Below are positions 51,501 through 60,394 of a stretch of 64,000 nt of DNA, piece after piece. The first letter of the stretch is position 1. Each line of letters starts with the position of its first letter. The stretch covers positions 3,880,112-3,944,111 of the forward strand of contig NW_024044459.1 in NCBI RefSeq assembly GCF_014851395.1, written 5' to 3'. Position numbers and translations under genes: made by a program. The notes under the pieces are model-generated. The model searched no databases and was not told where the DNA came from. It saw nothing but the letters and a program-made list of their open reading frames with translations. This DNA comes from Micropterus salmoides. Its lineage: Eukaryota; Chordata; Actinopteri; Centrarchiformes; Centrarchidae.

Positions 51501-52551
51501 CCCATCCAGTGTGTATAGAAAACAACATAAGAGCCACTAGCCCACAAATCAAGAGATATATAAAGTGTTTTTACCATAGTAATCAAAAGATAAAATTGTG
51601 AATTATTTTTAATATTAATATGAACACAATAAGTGCCAACAGTCAAATTAGGCTATTGTTGTAATTAAAATACAAGAAATATAGAAATAGAAATAAGTCC
51701 CTGCAAATAGTTTTCTTAATTTCTCCCAAATAATAGCACATATTATTATTAGGAGTATTGTTATTACTATTATTATAATTAGTAGTAGTAGTAGTAATAG
51801 TATTTTTTTTTTTTTTCAAAGTGAAAAGACACACTCATTATGGGTCAACAGCGGGCTGTATACAGTAAATTGTACCTTCTAGCCGCATCCCAACGCTGAG
51901 ACACTTTTGGAAGCGACAGAAAGGACATCTCTTCCTCTGGGTTTTGTCTATTTTACACTCCTGGTTTTCCGCACATGTGTACCTCTTGTTGTTCTGCACT
52001 GTCCTCTTGAAGAAGCCCTGAAAAACAGATGACACATCAGAAACAGCGAGTAGACAGCGGGTTGAGAGTATACGGCATTTAACATTACGCCCTCGAAATA
52101 AAAGGTCGCGGCTGAACATTGACTGTTCCAGTATTTGTTTAGCATAATTAATACTCGATGACTGCATATTATGCCTAGAAAAGGCTTAGGGACACTATAT
52201 CTTAACTAAAATGAGTAGATGTAATGCTGACCTTTTCTGTCTTACTTTCAGTAAAAAGTTAACTTTTGTTTAAACGAATGTAAAACAAATTATCATGTGA
52301 TAATTTGTTTTACATTCGTTTAAACAGCAAAATTATAAAATGTTTTAGTGTTTTGGACTCTTAGTAATAGTTCCATTCGTTTAAGGTTAAGTTAAAATGC
52401 CGCATTGCGTTCATTTATTGTTATTTCTGTTAAAGGGTCCATGTGTTACCTTGCAGCTCTCGCAGGTGAGCAGGCCGTAGTGGTATCCAGACACTTTGTC
52501 CCCACACACAGGACACAGCTCTTCCAGGTCATCATCATATGTGTATTCCAT
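38153..52551 (-). CDS. nr5a1: Nuclear receptor NR5A1 (steroidogenic factor 1, Ad4BP)
   Basis: Seen: coding exons 52551-52450, 52017-51876, 51122-50467, 42578-42459, 41023-40876 and 38406-38153 join in frame to 473 residues (human NR5A1 is 461). Order: DNA-binding domain with two Cys4 zinc fingers and P-box CESCKG; FTZ-F1 box ending in KRDRALKQQKK; Pro/Ser-rich hinge; ligand-binding domain; AF-2 helix LLIEML. Known: NR5A1 binds as a monomer to extended AGGTCA half-sites and drives steroidogenic and gonadal/interrenal genes; the teleost orthologues are nr5a1a and nr5a1b. The hinge FKLESAAPPPASP and the adgrd2 neighbour favour NR5A1 over NR5A2. Which teleost duplicate this is cannot be decided here. 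An upstream in-frame ATG adds 13 residues (see the exon 1 entry). No frame break was found. Confidence 0.93.
38651..38756 (+). repeat. Teleost non-LTR retrotransposon 3' tail (copy 2)
   Basis: ctggcgacctgtccagggtg, tttcgcccaatgtcagctgg, gcaggataagcggttagatg and GATG repeats: the same tail as at 24,213-24,428 but shorter. It lies in nr5a1 intron 6, antisense to the gene. Confidence 0.8.
40030..40700. promoter_or_regulatory. Candidate intron-6 enhancer of nr5a1
   Basis: Long high-complexity block with clustered AT-rich homeodomain-like sites (aatttaattaagtgaattta at about 40,366-40,385) next to GC-rich parts (40,060-40,280). Its position matches the intron that carries the VMH and gonadotrope enhancers in mouse. 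The block itself was recognised only by composition. Confidence 0.35.
40876..41023 (-). CDS. nr5a1: nr5a1 exon 6, LBD
   Basis: Acceptor gtgttttag, donor cccca|gtgagt (donor GT 40,875-40,874); phase 0 in, phase 1 out. Encodes VELSFILSQAEATLSSLVQR and REIACLKFLLLFNP, matching the LBD core of NR5A receptors. Confidence 0.93.
41024..42458 (-). other. nr5a1 intron 5
   Basis: 1.4 kb of AT-rich intron. Nothing recognised on either strand. Confidence 0.6.
42459..42578 (-). CDS. nr5a1: nr5a1 exon 5, LBD
   Basis: Acceptor ttcctggag, donor caggag|gtaaca; 40 codons, phase 0 both sides. Encodes DQMKLLHNCWSELLVLDHIF and RQVQHGQEDSILLVTGQE, a signature of NR5A1/NR5A2. The acceptor pyrimidine tract is partly a TG repeat. 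Confidence 0.95.
43230..43420. promoter_or_regulatory. Candidate intron-4 regulatory element
   Basis: High-complexity block containing cagtaattctgcagcagcag and ctgacagaattactgtccat (paired ATTA-type sites of opposite orientation). Inferred from composition and from its position in the intron that holds the mouse fetal adrenal enhancer. Confidence 0.3.
45600..45850. promoter_or_regulatory. Candidate intron-4 regulatory element
   Basis: High-complexity block with gtaattatccagtccaggg and caagcgcagcgcaaagctgc. It stands out from AT-rich flanks. Inferred only. Confidence 0.3.
48506..48588. repeat. Long (TG)n microsatellite, transcribed as CA in nr5a1
   Basis: About 83 bp of TG with a few TGCG interruptions, in nr5a1 intron 4. 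In the nr5a1 pre-mRNA it reads as a CA repeat. Confidence 0.95.
50467..51122 (-). CDS. nr5a1: nr5a1 exon 4, FTZ-F1 box, hinge and LBD start
   Basis: Acceptor gcgacag, donor ctcagg|gtgagt; 656 bases, phase 1 in, phase 0 out. Encodes [20 protein letters not shown], then the hinge with the conserved site FPGRAIKAECPDYTSSPES (a Lys in an IKxE sumoylation motif), then MTDQTLFSIVEWARSCIFFK of LBD helix 3. The hinge is shorter in proline than that of mammals. Confidence 0.95.
51123..51875 (-). other. nr5a1 intron 3
   Basis: 0.75 kb. Contains TTATTA/TAGTAG trinucleotide low-complexity DNA at 51,735-51,805. No other feature recognised; an open frame on the minus strand here is intron read-through of exon 4. 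Confidence 0.6.
51876..52017 (-). CDS. nr5a1: nr5a1 exon 3, second zinc finger
   Basis: Acceptor gtttttcag, donor gaag|gtacaa; phase 0 in, phase 1 out. Encodes GFFKRTVQNNKRYTCAENQE and CPFCRFQKCLSVGMRLE, the second Cys4 finger and D-box helix. Confidence 0.96.
52018..52449 (-). other. nr5a1 intron 2
   Basis: 0.43 kb intron splitting the two zinc fingers, the classical nuclear-receptor position. It carries the perfect inverted repeat 52,267-52,326 (separate entry). Confidence 0.8.
52267..52326. repeat. Perfect inverted repeat, 29-bp arms, 2-bp loop
   Basis: Left arm 52,267-52,295 and right arm 52,298-52,326 are exact complements with a TG spacer; the centre reads attatcatgtgataat. Single-stranded DNA or the intron RNA would form a 29-bp hairpin. 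It is AT-rich with no mismatch. Confidence 0.97.
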
Positions 52552-52568
52552 AACCTTCAAAGACACAC
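52450..52568 (-). CDS. nr5a1: nr5a1 exon 2, start codon and first zinc finger
   Basis: Acceptor tgtaccag, donor tgcaag|gtaaca. The usual start ATG is at 52,551-52,549 with a strong context (G at -3, G at +4), giving MEYTYDDDLEELCPVCGDK and the P-box half CESCK. The 17 bases before it (52,568-52,552) are open in frame with an ATG in exon 1. Confidence 0.95.
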
Positions 52569-54760
52569 CTGGTACATACACACGTGCACACAAACACAAG
52601 AACCCAGCACATGAGACAACGTGGCACAGTAAGTGTACAATGCAAATATCCCATGCAGACTGTGGGTAATGTAGCCTATAAGGAACAATACGAAAAATAA
52701 AAAAGGCTATACTTTAATGTAAATTATAGAAGGATGGCATTTACAGTAATATGATCGTGTTTCAGATGTCTGAGGTCAGTTCAGGATGTCCGCATTTTCT
52801 TCTATTACGCAAACAATACTGTGACGTCTGTTATTTTAAAAAATTAAAATTAGTAACTTGCCTTTATTTTAATCTTCGGGAAATAGTTTCGGTGCTGCTG
52901 AGTTGTTGTTTCTGTTTCTGCATTTAGCCTAATGCAATTCCATCTGACATAAAAACAATCAAAGACAATAAGAAAACAACAACATCTGTTTAAATAAACT
53001 TTAACTGACATTTATTTTAAAAAAGCCCCAGACCTTTCGTGAAAAATGTCTTTAAAAATGTATTTATTTGATCGAAATGATAATTATTATATGTACAGCC
53101 TATAATAGCCTATATACATGCATTATAAATGCACAGCTATATTACAGAAAAACGATTGATTTACATAATAGGCTAAGGCCTAAATAATATCATCACCATA
53201 GAATAACAATTCAAATCTCATATAGGCTACACAGCCCACATTATTACCCACATTATCTTAAATATATTATTCTAACAATTGTTTAACAGTTTTAATGTAA
53301 AGCATTTCTGCTGAAATTTTCTGTGTAGGTAGGCTATACATTATAAAGTGGTCCTATTTCAAATAACTTCTGATAAGTGGCTACAGATGGGTTAATAAAG
53401 CCATATAAAAATCTGTCATGTCATCTATAAATAGATAGCTACAACTATCAAAATAAAAAGGAAGCTTTATAACCTAGGCTTTCCACTCGTTTATCCACTT
53501 GAAGTAATATCGCCATAAATGTATTATCCTTTCTGTCATAGGCCTATCCATCAGTTTGAAACCGCTCCATGCATTTCCATTACACTGTTGATTTATGGCA
53601 TTATATTACCGTGGCCAAACTACTCTTCAAAGTAAAATATGGTTGAATTCAATGGTTTTAACCTCTCCGTGAATCTACCGCATTAGCACACACATCCTGT
53701 TGAAACCGTTCGGGTTTTAACTCCAGCGTAGACTCTGTGAGAGCTGATGTTGTTAGCAGCTACAGGCACTGACCTGAGATGAAGCCTATGTCAGAGAGTT
53801 TAAAAAGATTTAATCACCCACTCAGTAGCCTACGTTTAGCCTATATAGCGACAAATATGAATGAAAAAAGCAAGCAATGCAAATCCTTCTTGTGGAGCTA
53901 AACTCAGTTCCGTTCCACGTCCCGTTGGCGGAGCGGTGAAACTTAAATATTATCCTGCTGCCGAGAACACGCCATAATAAAAAAGGAAGACTTGAATTAA
54001 ATTGAAATGAACAACTGGGGGAACGTCAGGAACCAAGGGCAGACGTTTAGGCCGCGAAACGGAGGCGTCACGCGCCCTATGGAGCAGTCAGCCAGGGGTC
54101 TCACTGCGGTGCCGCGCTCCATCAGCAGCACAGGAACAGCCACCAGGAGACACACACCAATTCCTGAAATATCCTTATTATTATTATACCTGTGTTGTTT
54201 TACATTCTTAAATGACTAACTCATTTTTTATTGTATATTTGTTGTTACTTGTAGCTACACTAGGCCTAAAGGCATTTCAGGACATTCACACCGTTTTAAG
54301 TTGAATCAACAGGCTATTAATTATCATATTGCATGATTTTATACTACTGTATTTTTTTCCTATTTTTTATTTTCTATTTCCTGTGTTTGTTCTAATCACT
54401 CATTATTTCACAACATATGTCAGGCTCTAATTCAATATTAAATAGACCTACTTTTGATCTGATTTGGATTTTTGGTTCAGTAAATTGCCGTTCTATAATG
54501 GAGCTACAACTTTGCTTGGCTAAATAAAAAAAGAAGCTGTCCTTTCCTTATCCGACAATCTTAATCTTAATTATTAAACAACAGGTTAGGGATCTCTGGA
54601 TGATCTGGTTTTAGTGTGTGCCGGTTCAGACCATTGAGCCGTTTTCAACATTTATCTGAAATTATTGGGTTTAAATTGGTTTATTGATTCTAACAACAAA
54701 AAAAGATGTCATCATGCACGCTGTGAATGCAGAGCACCGACTGTTGAATAGTAGACTTAC
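52569..54760 (-). other. nr5a1 intron 1
   Basis: 2.2 kb intron between the leader exon and the first coding exon. AT-rich; higher-complexity GC patches at 53,900-54,150. No transposon or gene recognised. Confidence 0.55.
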
Positions 54761-55010
54761 CGTGAGCCTTGTCTCCCAACATTTGAACAGCCGACAGCAG
54801 CCAGTCAGTGATGATTGTCTTATTATTAAAACCTGAATGTAGGTGTTGCTGCAGTCTTGCATGGGCTGCTGGGGAGAACAAAATAAAAAAAAGACCAATA
54901 CAAATCCGGATGGTCTCTGTCTATGATAGTGCTGGTTTAAGAGCGAGTAGGGCCAGTAGTACGTGTGAGATGATGACCACTGAAGATCTCTGTGAAACTC
55001 CTTCACTCCG
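54761..55010 (-). other. nr5a1: nr5a1 exon 1 (leader) with upstream ORF and upstream in-frame ATG
   Basis: Ends at a consensus donor, ctcacg|gtaagt. The upper limit is approximate, set by the promoter elements. An ATG at 54,782-54,780 (MLGDKAH) is in frame with the main start through the splice and would add 13 residues (MLGDKAHGVSLKV). A second ATG at 54,862 opens a 37-codon frame that overlaps it and stops at 52,559-52,557, five bases before the main ATG. A pyrimidine tract and tandem acceptor ccccagcag (54,874-54,866) could start a shorter exon. Confidence 0.6.
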
Positions 55011-55062
55011 CTCGCTCTTTACTGCGCTTCCCGTATCCCAAAAGTTATACTGCCGTGATGCC

Positions 55063-55085
55063 ATTGGTTGACGCTCAGTCACGTG
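55063..55085 (-). promoter_or_regulatory. nr5a1: nr5a1 core promoter: E-box and CCAAT box
   Basis: On the minus strand CACGTG (55,085-55,080) is followed 12 bases later by CCAAT (55,067-55,063). Known: the mammalian NR5A1 promoter is TATA-less and depends on an E-box followed closely by a CCAAT box (bHLH-ZIP/USF and NF-Y sites). Order and spacing match, which places transcription start near 55,000. Confidence 0.75.
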
Positions 55086-55208
55086 AAGGATGCTCCCTGC
55101 CTCCTCTGTGAATATGCCTGGACAGGAGAGCAGAGCGGTGCTGGAGGAGTTAAACTTATTATGCAGACTCACATGAACCGTCAAAATGATAACAAGTAGT
55201 TATAGACT

Positions 55209-55211
<3 letters not shown>

Positions 55212-55276
<65 letters not shown>
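55212..55276. repeat. (GA)n microsatellite upstream of nr5a1
   Basis: Uninterrupted GA alternation of about 65 bp, about 130 bp upstream of the nr5a1 E-box. On the nr5a1 strand it is a CT run. Confidence 0.95.
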
Positions 55277-55277
<1 letters not shown>

Positions 55278-56339
55278 AGATTTTCAAAGACTGGCTCTCT
55301 AAATTATATTAATTCCAGAGACTCACTGCTGATAATATGCTAGCCTAAATAGCACACTGCTGCTGAATTAAAATCAACATAATGATTAGTCATTATTATT
55401 ACTAGCATATATATTTTGCTAATTAGGTGTTGGACATCTATATTTTTGTTTTAAATTATGCAAAATGGCCCTAACAGAAATATGCTTTACACACTGTAAA
55501 AAGGGTAGGCATAATAAGCATAGGCTTCAGTCTACACCTTTTCGGTTGTTATGCATGGATATATTGTTTTATTTTCATTGTTTTCCTTTTTTTTGTTTTG
55601 GAAAATTATGTGTGAGGACCAAAATAAATTTTATTGATTGATTGATTGATACTGACAAGTTTTTTACTTGTCAGTTTATTTTTACACCGGCTATGGAAAC
55701 AATGTAAACTGTGACATTCTGTAGATTTCTATATTTATCTGCCCAGGTTGACTGTACACAAATGGAGTAGCTGCAGAATGAAATACATGGGCATTAATAT
55801 TAATTGACTCTGACAGGGCATTTTGCTTGGTAAGTGCTATGGAAAGTCAAACTGTCTATTGTTAGCTAAAACAGGAAGCAGTGGGTGGCTGCTGAGGATC
55901 CGTCCGAGTGCTGAGGGTCATTGTGTGGAAACACGAACGAGGGTGAGGGTCCTTAACTATAGACCACTGCACAATTTTAAAAATAGGAAACACAAAGGTG
56001 ACTTAAGTCAACACAAAACATTCACACACTGCCTTTGAGTACTGTCTTTCTGGACTGGCAGTTGTGTTCAGTGTCTGCAGTAAAGTGTTTCTCTATCTCT
56101 GTCTGCAGGCTCCTGCAGATGGAGCCTCCTGAATTCTGGATGATCAATCTTGGTAAAAAAAAAAAGACCTCTGATTGTCCTTGAGGAGGTGGGGTCCAAA
56201 AAGTGCTATTTTAGATTTCCTGTAATTCAGTTTACCAGAATTGTCCCAATTAGACAATGGTAAAGTAAGTCCATACGTCAAAATACAAAACCTTATTGGA
56301 TTGATAACGCTTTCATAACCTTAAAATGGTTTAATCTCA

Positions 56340-57090
56340 TTAGGGCTGACCCCAAATAGTCGAAGATTCAATGCTTTGATGGGTGGAGCCTGATTCGACT
56401 GTCAATCTCACAGTTGAAGCTTCATAGTGAACAAGGATCATGCCATTTTGGAGATATGGGGGTGCTCAACATCTGATTTTACATAGAACTACCAGTTTTC
56501 TCTCAATAAGTTAATATGCAGCCTATTACAATATACATTTCAACATTTAATTCTGTAATTAAACATGTAAAAAGAATAAAACTTTCAATGAATGTTTTTA
56601 AAGTGCATAAATAAATCCAAAATTGTATCTACAATTGTAAGTGTAGGCATAGCGTGTATGTGTGTAGTAGCGGAAGAGGAACACTTGCTGTTTCACTGGT
56701 TTTGTGCTGAGTTGTCCACACCTCGCAGACTTTCGGATAATTTATCACCGTTAATGAACCACAAAAAGAATATTTTGTCATTTTTAAATAGCCGGCTACT
56801 TGAAATAGAACTGTGAGGAACGGCAATGTGCATGAAGTCGTTGGCAGCACAGAATGCACGCAAAACTCTGCACAAGACCGGTGAATGACGGGCTAAAGAG
56901 AGAGACAGAGAGACAGAGAAGGGTCTTCAAAAAGCCTCAGTTGTAAGTAATAGAAACTGCAGCTCTGCAGCTTCTCAAGATTAAAGCTCCGCTTGTTTGT
57001 TGTATTCACTGTTGGTCGTGTTTTTTGGGGGCCTACGCAGTAGTATAGTAGTGTCTTTGGTCGGCTACAAAGATGTGGCATCATTATCAA
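56340..57090. repeat. Probable hAT-type non-autonomous repeat
   Basis: Left side reads tagggctgaccccaaatagt cgaagattcaatgcttt, which resembles the start of common fish hAT-type elements known from memory. No matching inverted right end was found, so the right limit is a guess. Confidence 0.45.
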
Positions 57091-57469
57091 TAACCATGAG
57101 TGTTGGTTAGTATAGTAAGGTTATACTTAGTACTCAATGATGAGCATAGATTTTAAATACAGTAATGTCCTGTCAATCATTGTTATACTTCTTCTGTTCA
57201 TAACATTTTACATGTTTTGGTAAAAAATTATAGTAGATGTAGGAATTTTATAACAGATTAACACATTCTTGCAAAGACTAGTAAACTAAGTAACCCATGC
57301 CCTGTACTTGTCAAAAGCTGCCCCTCCTCTGAAAAAACGTGCACCGCACATCTCTGCCATTAGACATGTTTGCTCAGCAGAAGGTGCACAGAGGGACATA
57401 GGTTCTATCTATCATCTATCTGTTTCACCCCTGACCTTAGTGCAAGGTCCTCGATTAGCCTATATCTGC

Positions 57470-57720
57470 CCATCCGACCATTAGGCCAGAAAACACGCCA
57501 GGCTGACTGGAGCAGGGGGCCCCTGCTGAGCCGGGCCCTCTGTCACTGGGGCCAAGAAATATGGCCTATCTGCTGTTTGTCTCTTACACGATTTTGTTTT
57601 GCAAGTGTGCTGTGGCTACAGGTCAGCAGAGCCCCAGCATCAGACAAGCTCTGTCTCTGTCTCCCAGATATATTTGTACAATAAATAAAGGGGAAGGGCT
57701 ATGGCCTGGCTCGTGTTTTG
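57470..57720. promoter_or_regulatory. Candidate distal regulatory element upstream of nr5a1
   Basis: GC-richer, high-complexity block 2.4 kb upstream of the nr5a1 promoter, with cccctgctgagccgggccct and ggccaagaaatatggcctat. Open reading there has no supporting splice structure. Inferred from composition. Confidence 0.3.
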
Positions 57721-59513
57721 ACTTCATCATTTATATTTTGTTAATTTTGCACCTCCACACTGACAACCATTTTTTTGCTCGACAGGCAGGATCTATGTGG
57801 ATAAAAGAAGATAGCGCTGCAATCACTCTGGGTGAAAGCTACAGGAGGATGAGTTTCTATGTTGTGCACAACTTGAAGATAATGTGTAACATTTCAGATT
57901 CTGAGCTTGTTGATCCATTGTTGGTCAGCTGTCCTCTTCTATCTCTTCTACAATTACACAGAGGCTCAGCTTCCACATGTTCTGAAGAAATATTGGCATT
58001 GGCAAAACCCCCTCAATTTTAGGGCTTATTTGAACATCATTACATCACACTTTTTAATGCAACTTTGTTGTATACTTAACTATAATGAATACGGAACTCT
58101 GCAAGTCTGTGGGGCCTTTTAGTTCATTGTTTTTAGTTTTGCCCTGCACATTACTGTTCTGTCTGGCAGCACCATACAATAGAGAGGGTCATAATTGCAA
58201 GTTTGGTGGTTCGATCTCTGTTTCCTCCTGTCCACATGCCAAAGTTTATTGTGACACAATCACTGTGTGTTACACTTGATCAACACAATGTACAAAGAGC
58301 TCAACACTTGTGACGACAGACATCTTTATTTGCCATCACTGCCTTAATGAAATTTATCCTGATATATCTTTTTTCCCATCTGACACCACAAAAACACAGC
58401 TGTTTACATACTGGACATTTTTTGGGAAAAAAGTCCTTGTCCATGTGTAAAAGGTGTAACATGTATGTTTGTAATTGAAATGATCTCAAATACTAAAATA
58501 CAAACAAAGATGCAAATACATATAAAATACAAAAATAAATTCTGCTTTAAATATACATTGACTTTTTCCACAATACATGACTTAAAGGCACTCTCTGGAC
58601 TTTATAAGCAAGAATTATGTTTCCAGTAATCACCAAAACGCATTTTGTGTATCCTTGAGGTATAACAAACATGTTGAATGTATTTCTAGGCATATAGGCA
58701 ACATGGCAAAATATGCATTTTATGAACTTAAAAGTTGATTTATGCTTTTGCAAAAAATGTTATGGCACAGTTGGTTGACAGTGCCTTATTCAATCATTTT
58801 GACACTAATAATCTTCCATACAATCACCCCATATCATTGAAAACATTCCCAAATACCAGTGATCCCATCATTGGTGTTAACAATCTGTAGCTGTGATACA
58901 CCGCCACAACCTTAAAATTTAAGTAATTGGTTGCTATATACCACAGAGGAGAGCTGTGTGAACAGGTGAGAGCACCCGGGCTTCTTGTTCCATAATAAGA
59001 AAAAAAGAATAAGGAAATTTTGTGCTAAACAGTCTGCATTCAGTGTCCTCATGTCTGTCCTTGACCAAGCCGGGTGCAAGCACAACAAACCACTTAGAAA
59101 AGGGAAATTAAATAGAATGACTACAATAGCATGGAGAGAAAGCAGACATGGCAGGGGTTTTCCTCAGTGTCATCTTACAAGGTCAAAACAAAAAAAACTG
59201 TTATCTATCTGTCTGATCCCTACAACACACAGCTCCTTAAAAAATTAATCCAGCCTATCAACTGACCAGCATTAGCAATACATTTTAAATGATTGATTGA
59301 AGAGGATAATAAATCATAGTCATAGTCTGATTGACTCATGCCCCCTGCTGGTGTATTTTAAACGTTGACTGACACTGTAGTGTCTTTAATTTAAAAAATC
59401 ATTAAATCACAAGGTGTTACAATTTCAGGCAATTTACATGTTTAAACAGCTGCACCCTAACCCTAACGTGTAAAAACATACTACAAACAACTGAGTACTA
59501 CTCATTAATACTA

Positions 59514-59606
59514 CAAAGAGTACAGACTTGACCTGCTCTATATGTAAAGTGCAATGAGATAACTTCTGTATGAATTAACCCTATATAAGTAAAGCTAAAT
59601 CGAACA
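59514..59606 (+). repeat. Teleost dispersed repeat (copy 2, diverged)
   Basis: gacttgacctgctctatatg, then gcaatgagataacttctgta, the same family as 30,735-30,855 with many substitutions. Confidence 0.5.
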
Positions 59607-59699
59607 AATAGTAGTCTTCCACGTAGACAATAAGTAAGGAGGAGAAGGATTTATCAAATGCTGTTTCCCCAAAAGAGGCCCTTATCTCAATACAAGTAA

Positions 59700-59945
59700 C
59701 AAGCATGTGTTGTTCTGAAACCAAAGGCATTAATATGCTGCTATAACATCTTCCACCCACTGATTTCTGGCTTTGCATCAGAAGTTGGTGCTCCCATCCA
59801 GCCACAAGAGCATCAGTTAGGTTTAACACTGCTGTTAGGTGATAAGATCTGGCTCACAGTCAGTGTTGCAGTTCATCCCAAAGGTGTTAGATGGGGTCGA
59901 GATCGGGGCGCTGTGCAGACCAGTGAAGTTCTTCCACACTAAACT
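59700..59945 (-). mobile_element. Tc1/mariner transposase C-terminal fragment
   Basis: Minus strand near 59,930-59,850 reads, across frames, HWSAQRPDLDPI then HLWDEL, the diagnostic end of Tc1/mariner transposases (third catalytic acid). The Glu codon after DPI is a stop, so it is dead. Flanks to about 59,700 resemble the same common fish element. Confidence 0.6.
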
Positions 59946-60394
59946 TGGAAAACTAGATGTAGTAGTGTTAAATAACATCCACTTTAAGATTGAAATTGAA
60001 CACATTTGGAACATGACAGGTAGTGTTGATGAAGACGTACTTGAGTTCGTCTGACAAGGCTGTTGGGAATATGTCAGACTACAAAAGGTTGGGAACCATT
60101 GGTATACAATATAACTTGGACTGTCACTCCTAAATAAACAAGCATTATAATCAAAATACAATTAAGGGTCAAAAGTAGATTTACTTTTACTATACATGAC
60201 ACCTTTAAGTGTGTTGTATTATTAAAAAATATTGTATTATTATTATGACAATATGTTGTGGCTGGTTGAGGTGGAGCAAAGTTTTATTTTAAAGGGTTAT
60301 TTTGTTTGCACCCGGCTGACGGTGTTCTGTTTATTTAAATTTTTTTCCCACCACACTGTGTGTTTTGCCTGCCTCTATTTGTCTCCTCCGCTCA

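Larger units (their letters stand above)
55277..60394. other. Intergenic region upstream of nr5a1
   Basis: No protein gene recognised. Contains a hAT-like repeat (56,340-57,090), a high-complexity block (57,470-57,720), a fragment of a common fish repeat (59,514-59,606) and a Tc1/mariner fragment (59,700-59,945). Open frames here are short and lack splice or family support. Confidence 0.6.

Noticed and set aside
51086..51646. 186-codon minus-strand ORF upstream of nr5a1 exon 4
   Set aside because: It overlaps intron 3 and the exon 4 start in another frame; no family signature.
54007..54219. 70-codon plus-strand ORF in nr5a1 intron 1
   Set aside because: No homology recognised and no transcript signals; lies in a GC-rich patch near the promoter.
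59452..59467. Telomere-like ccctaaccctaac
   Set aside because: Only two units; too short to mean an interstitial telomere.
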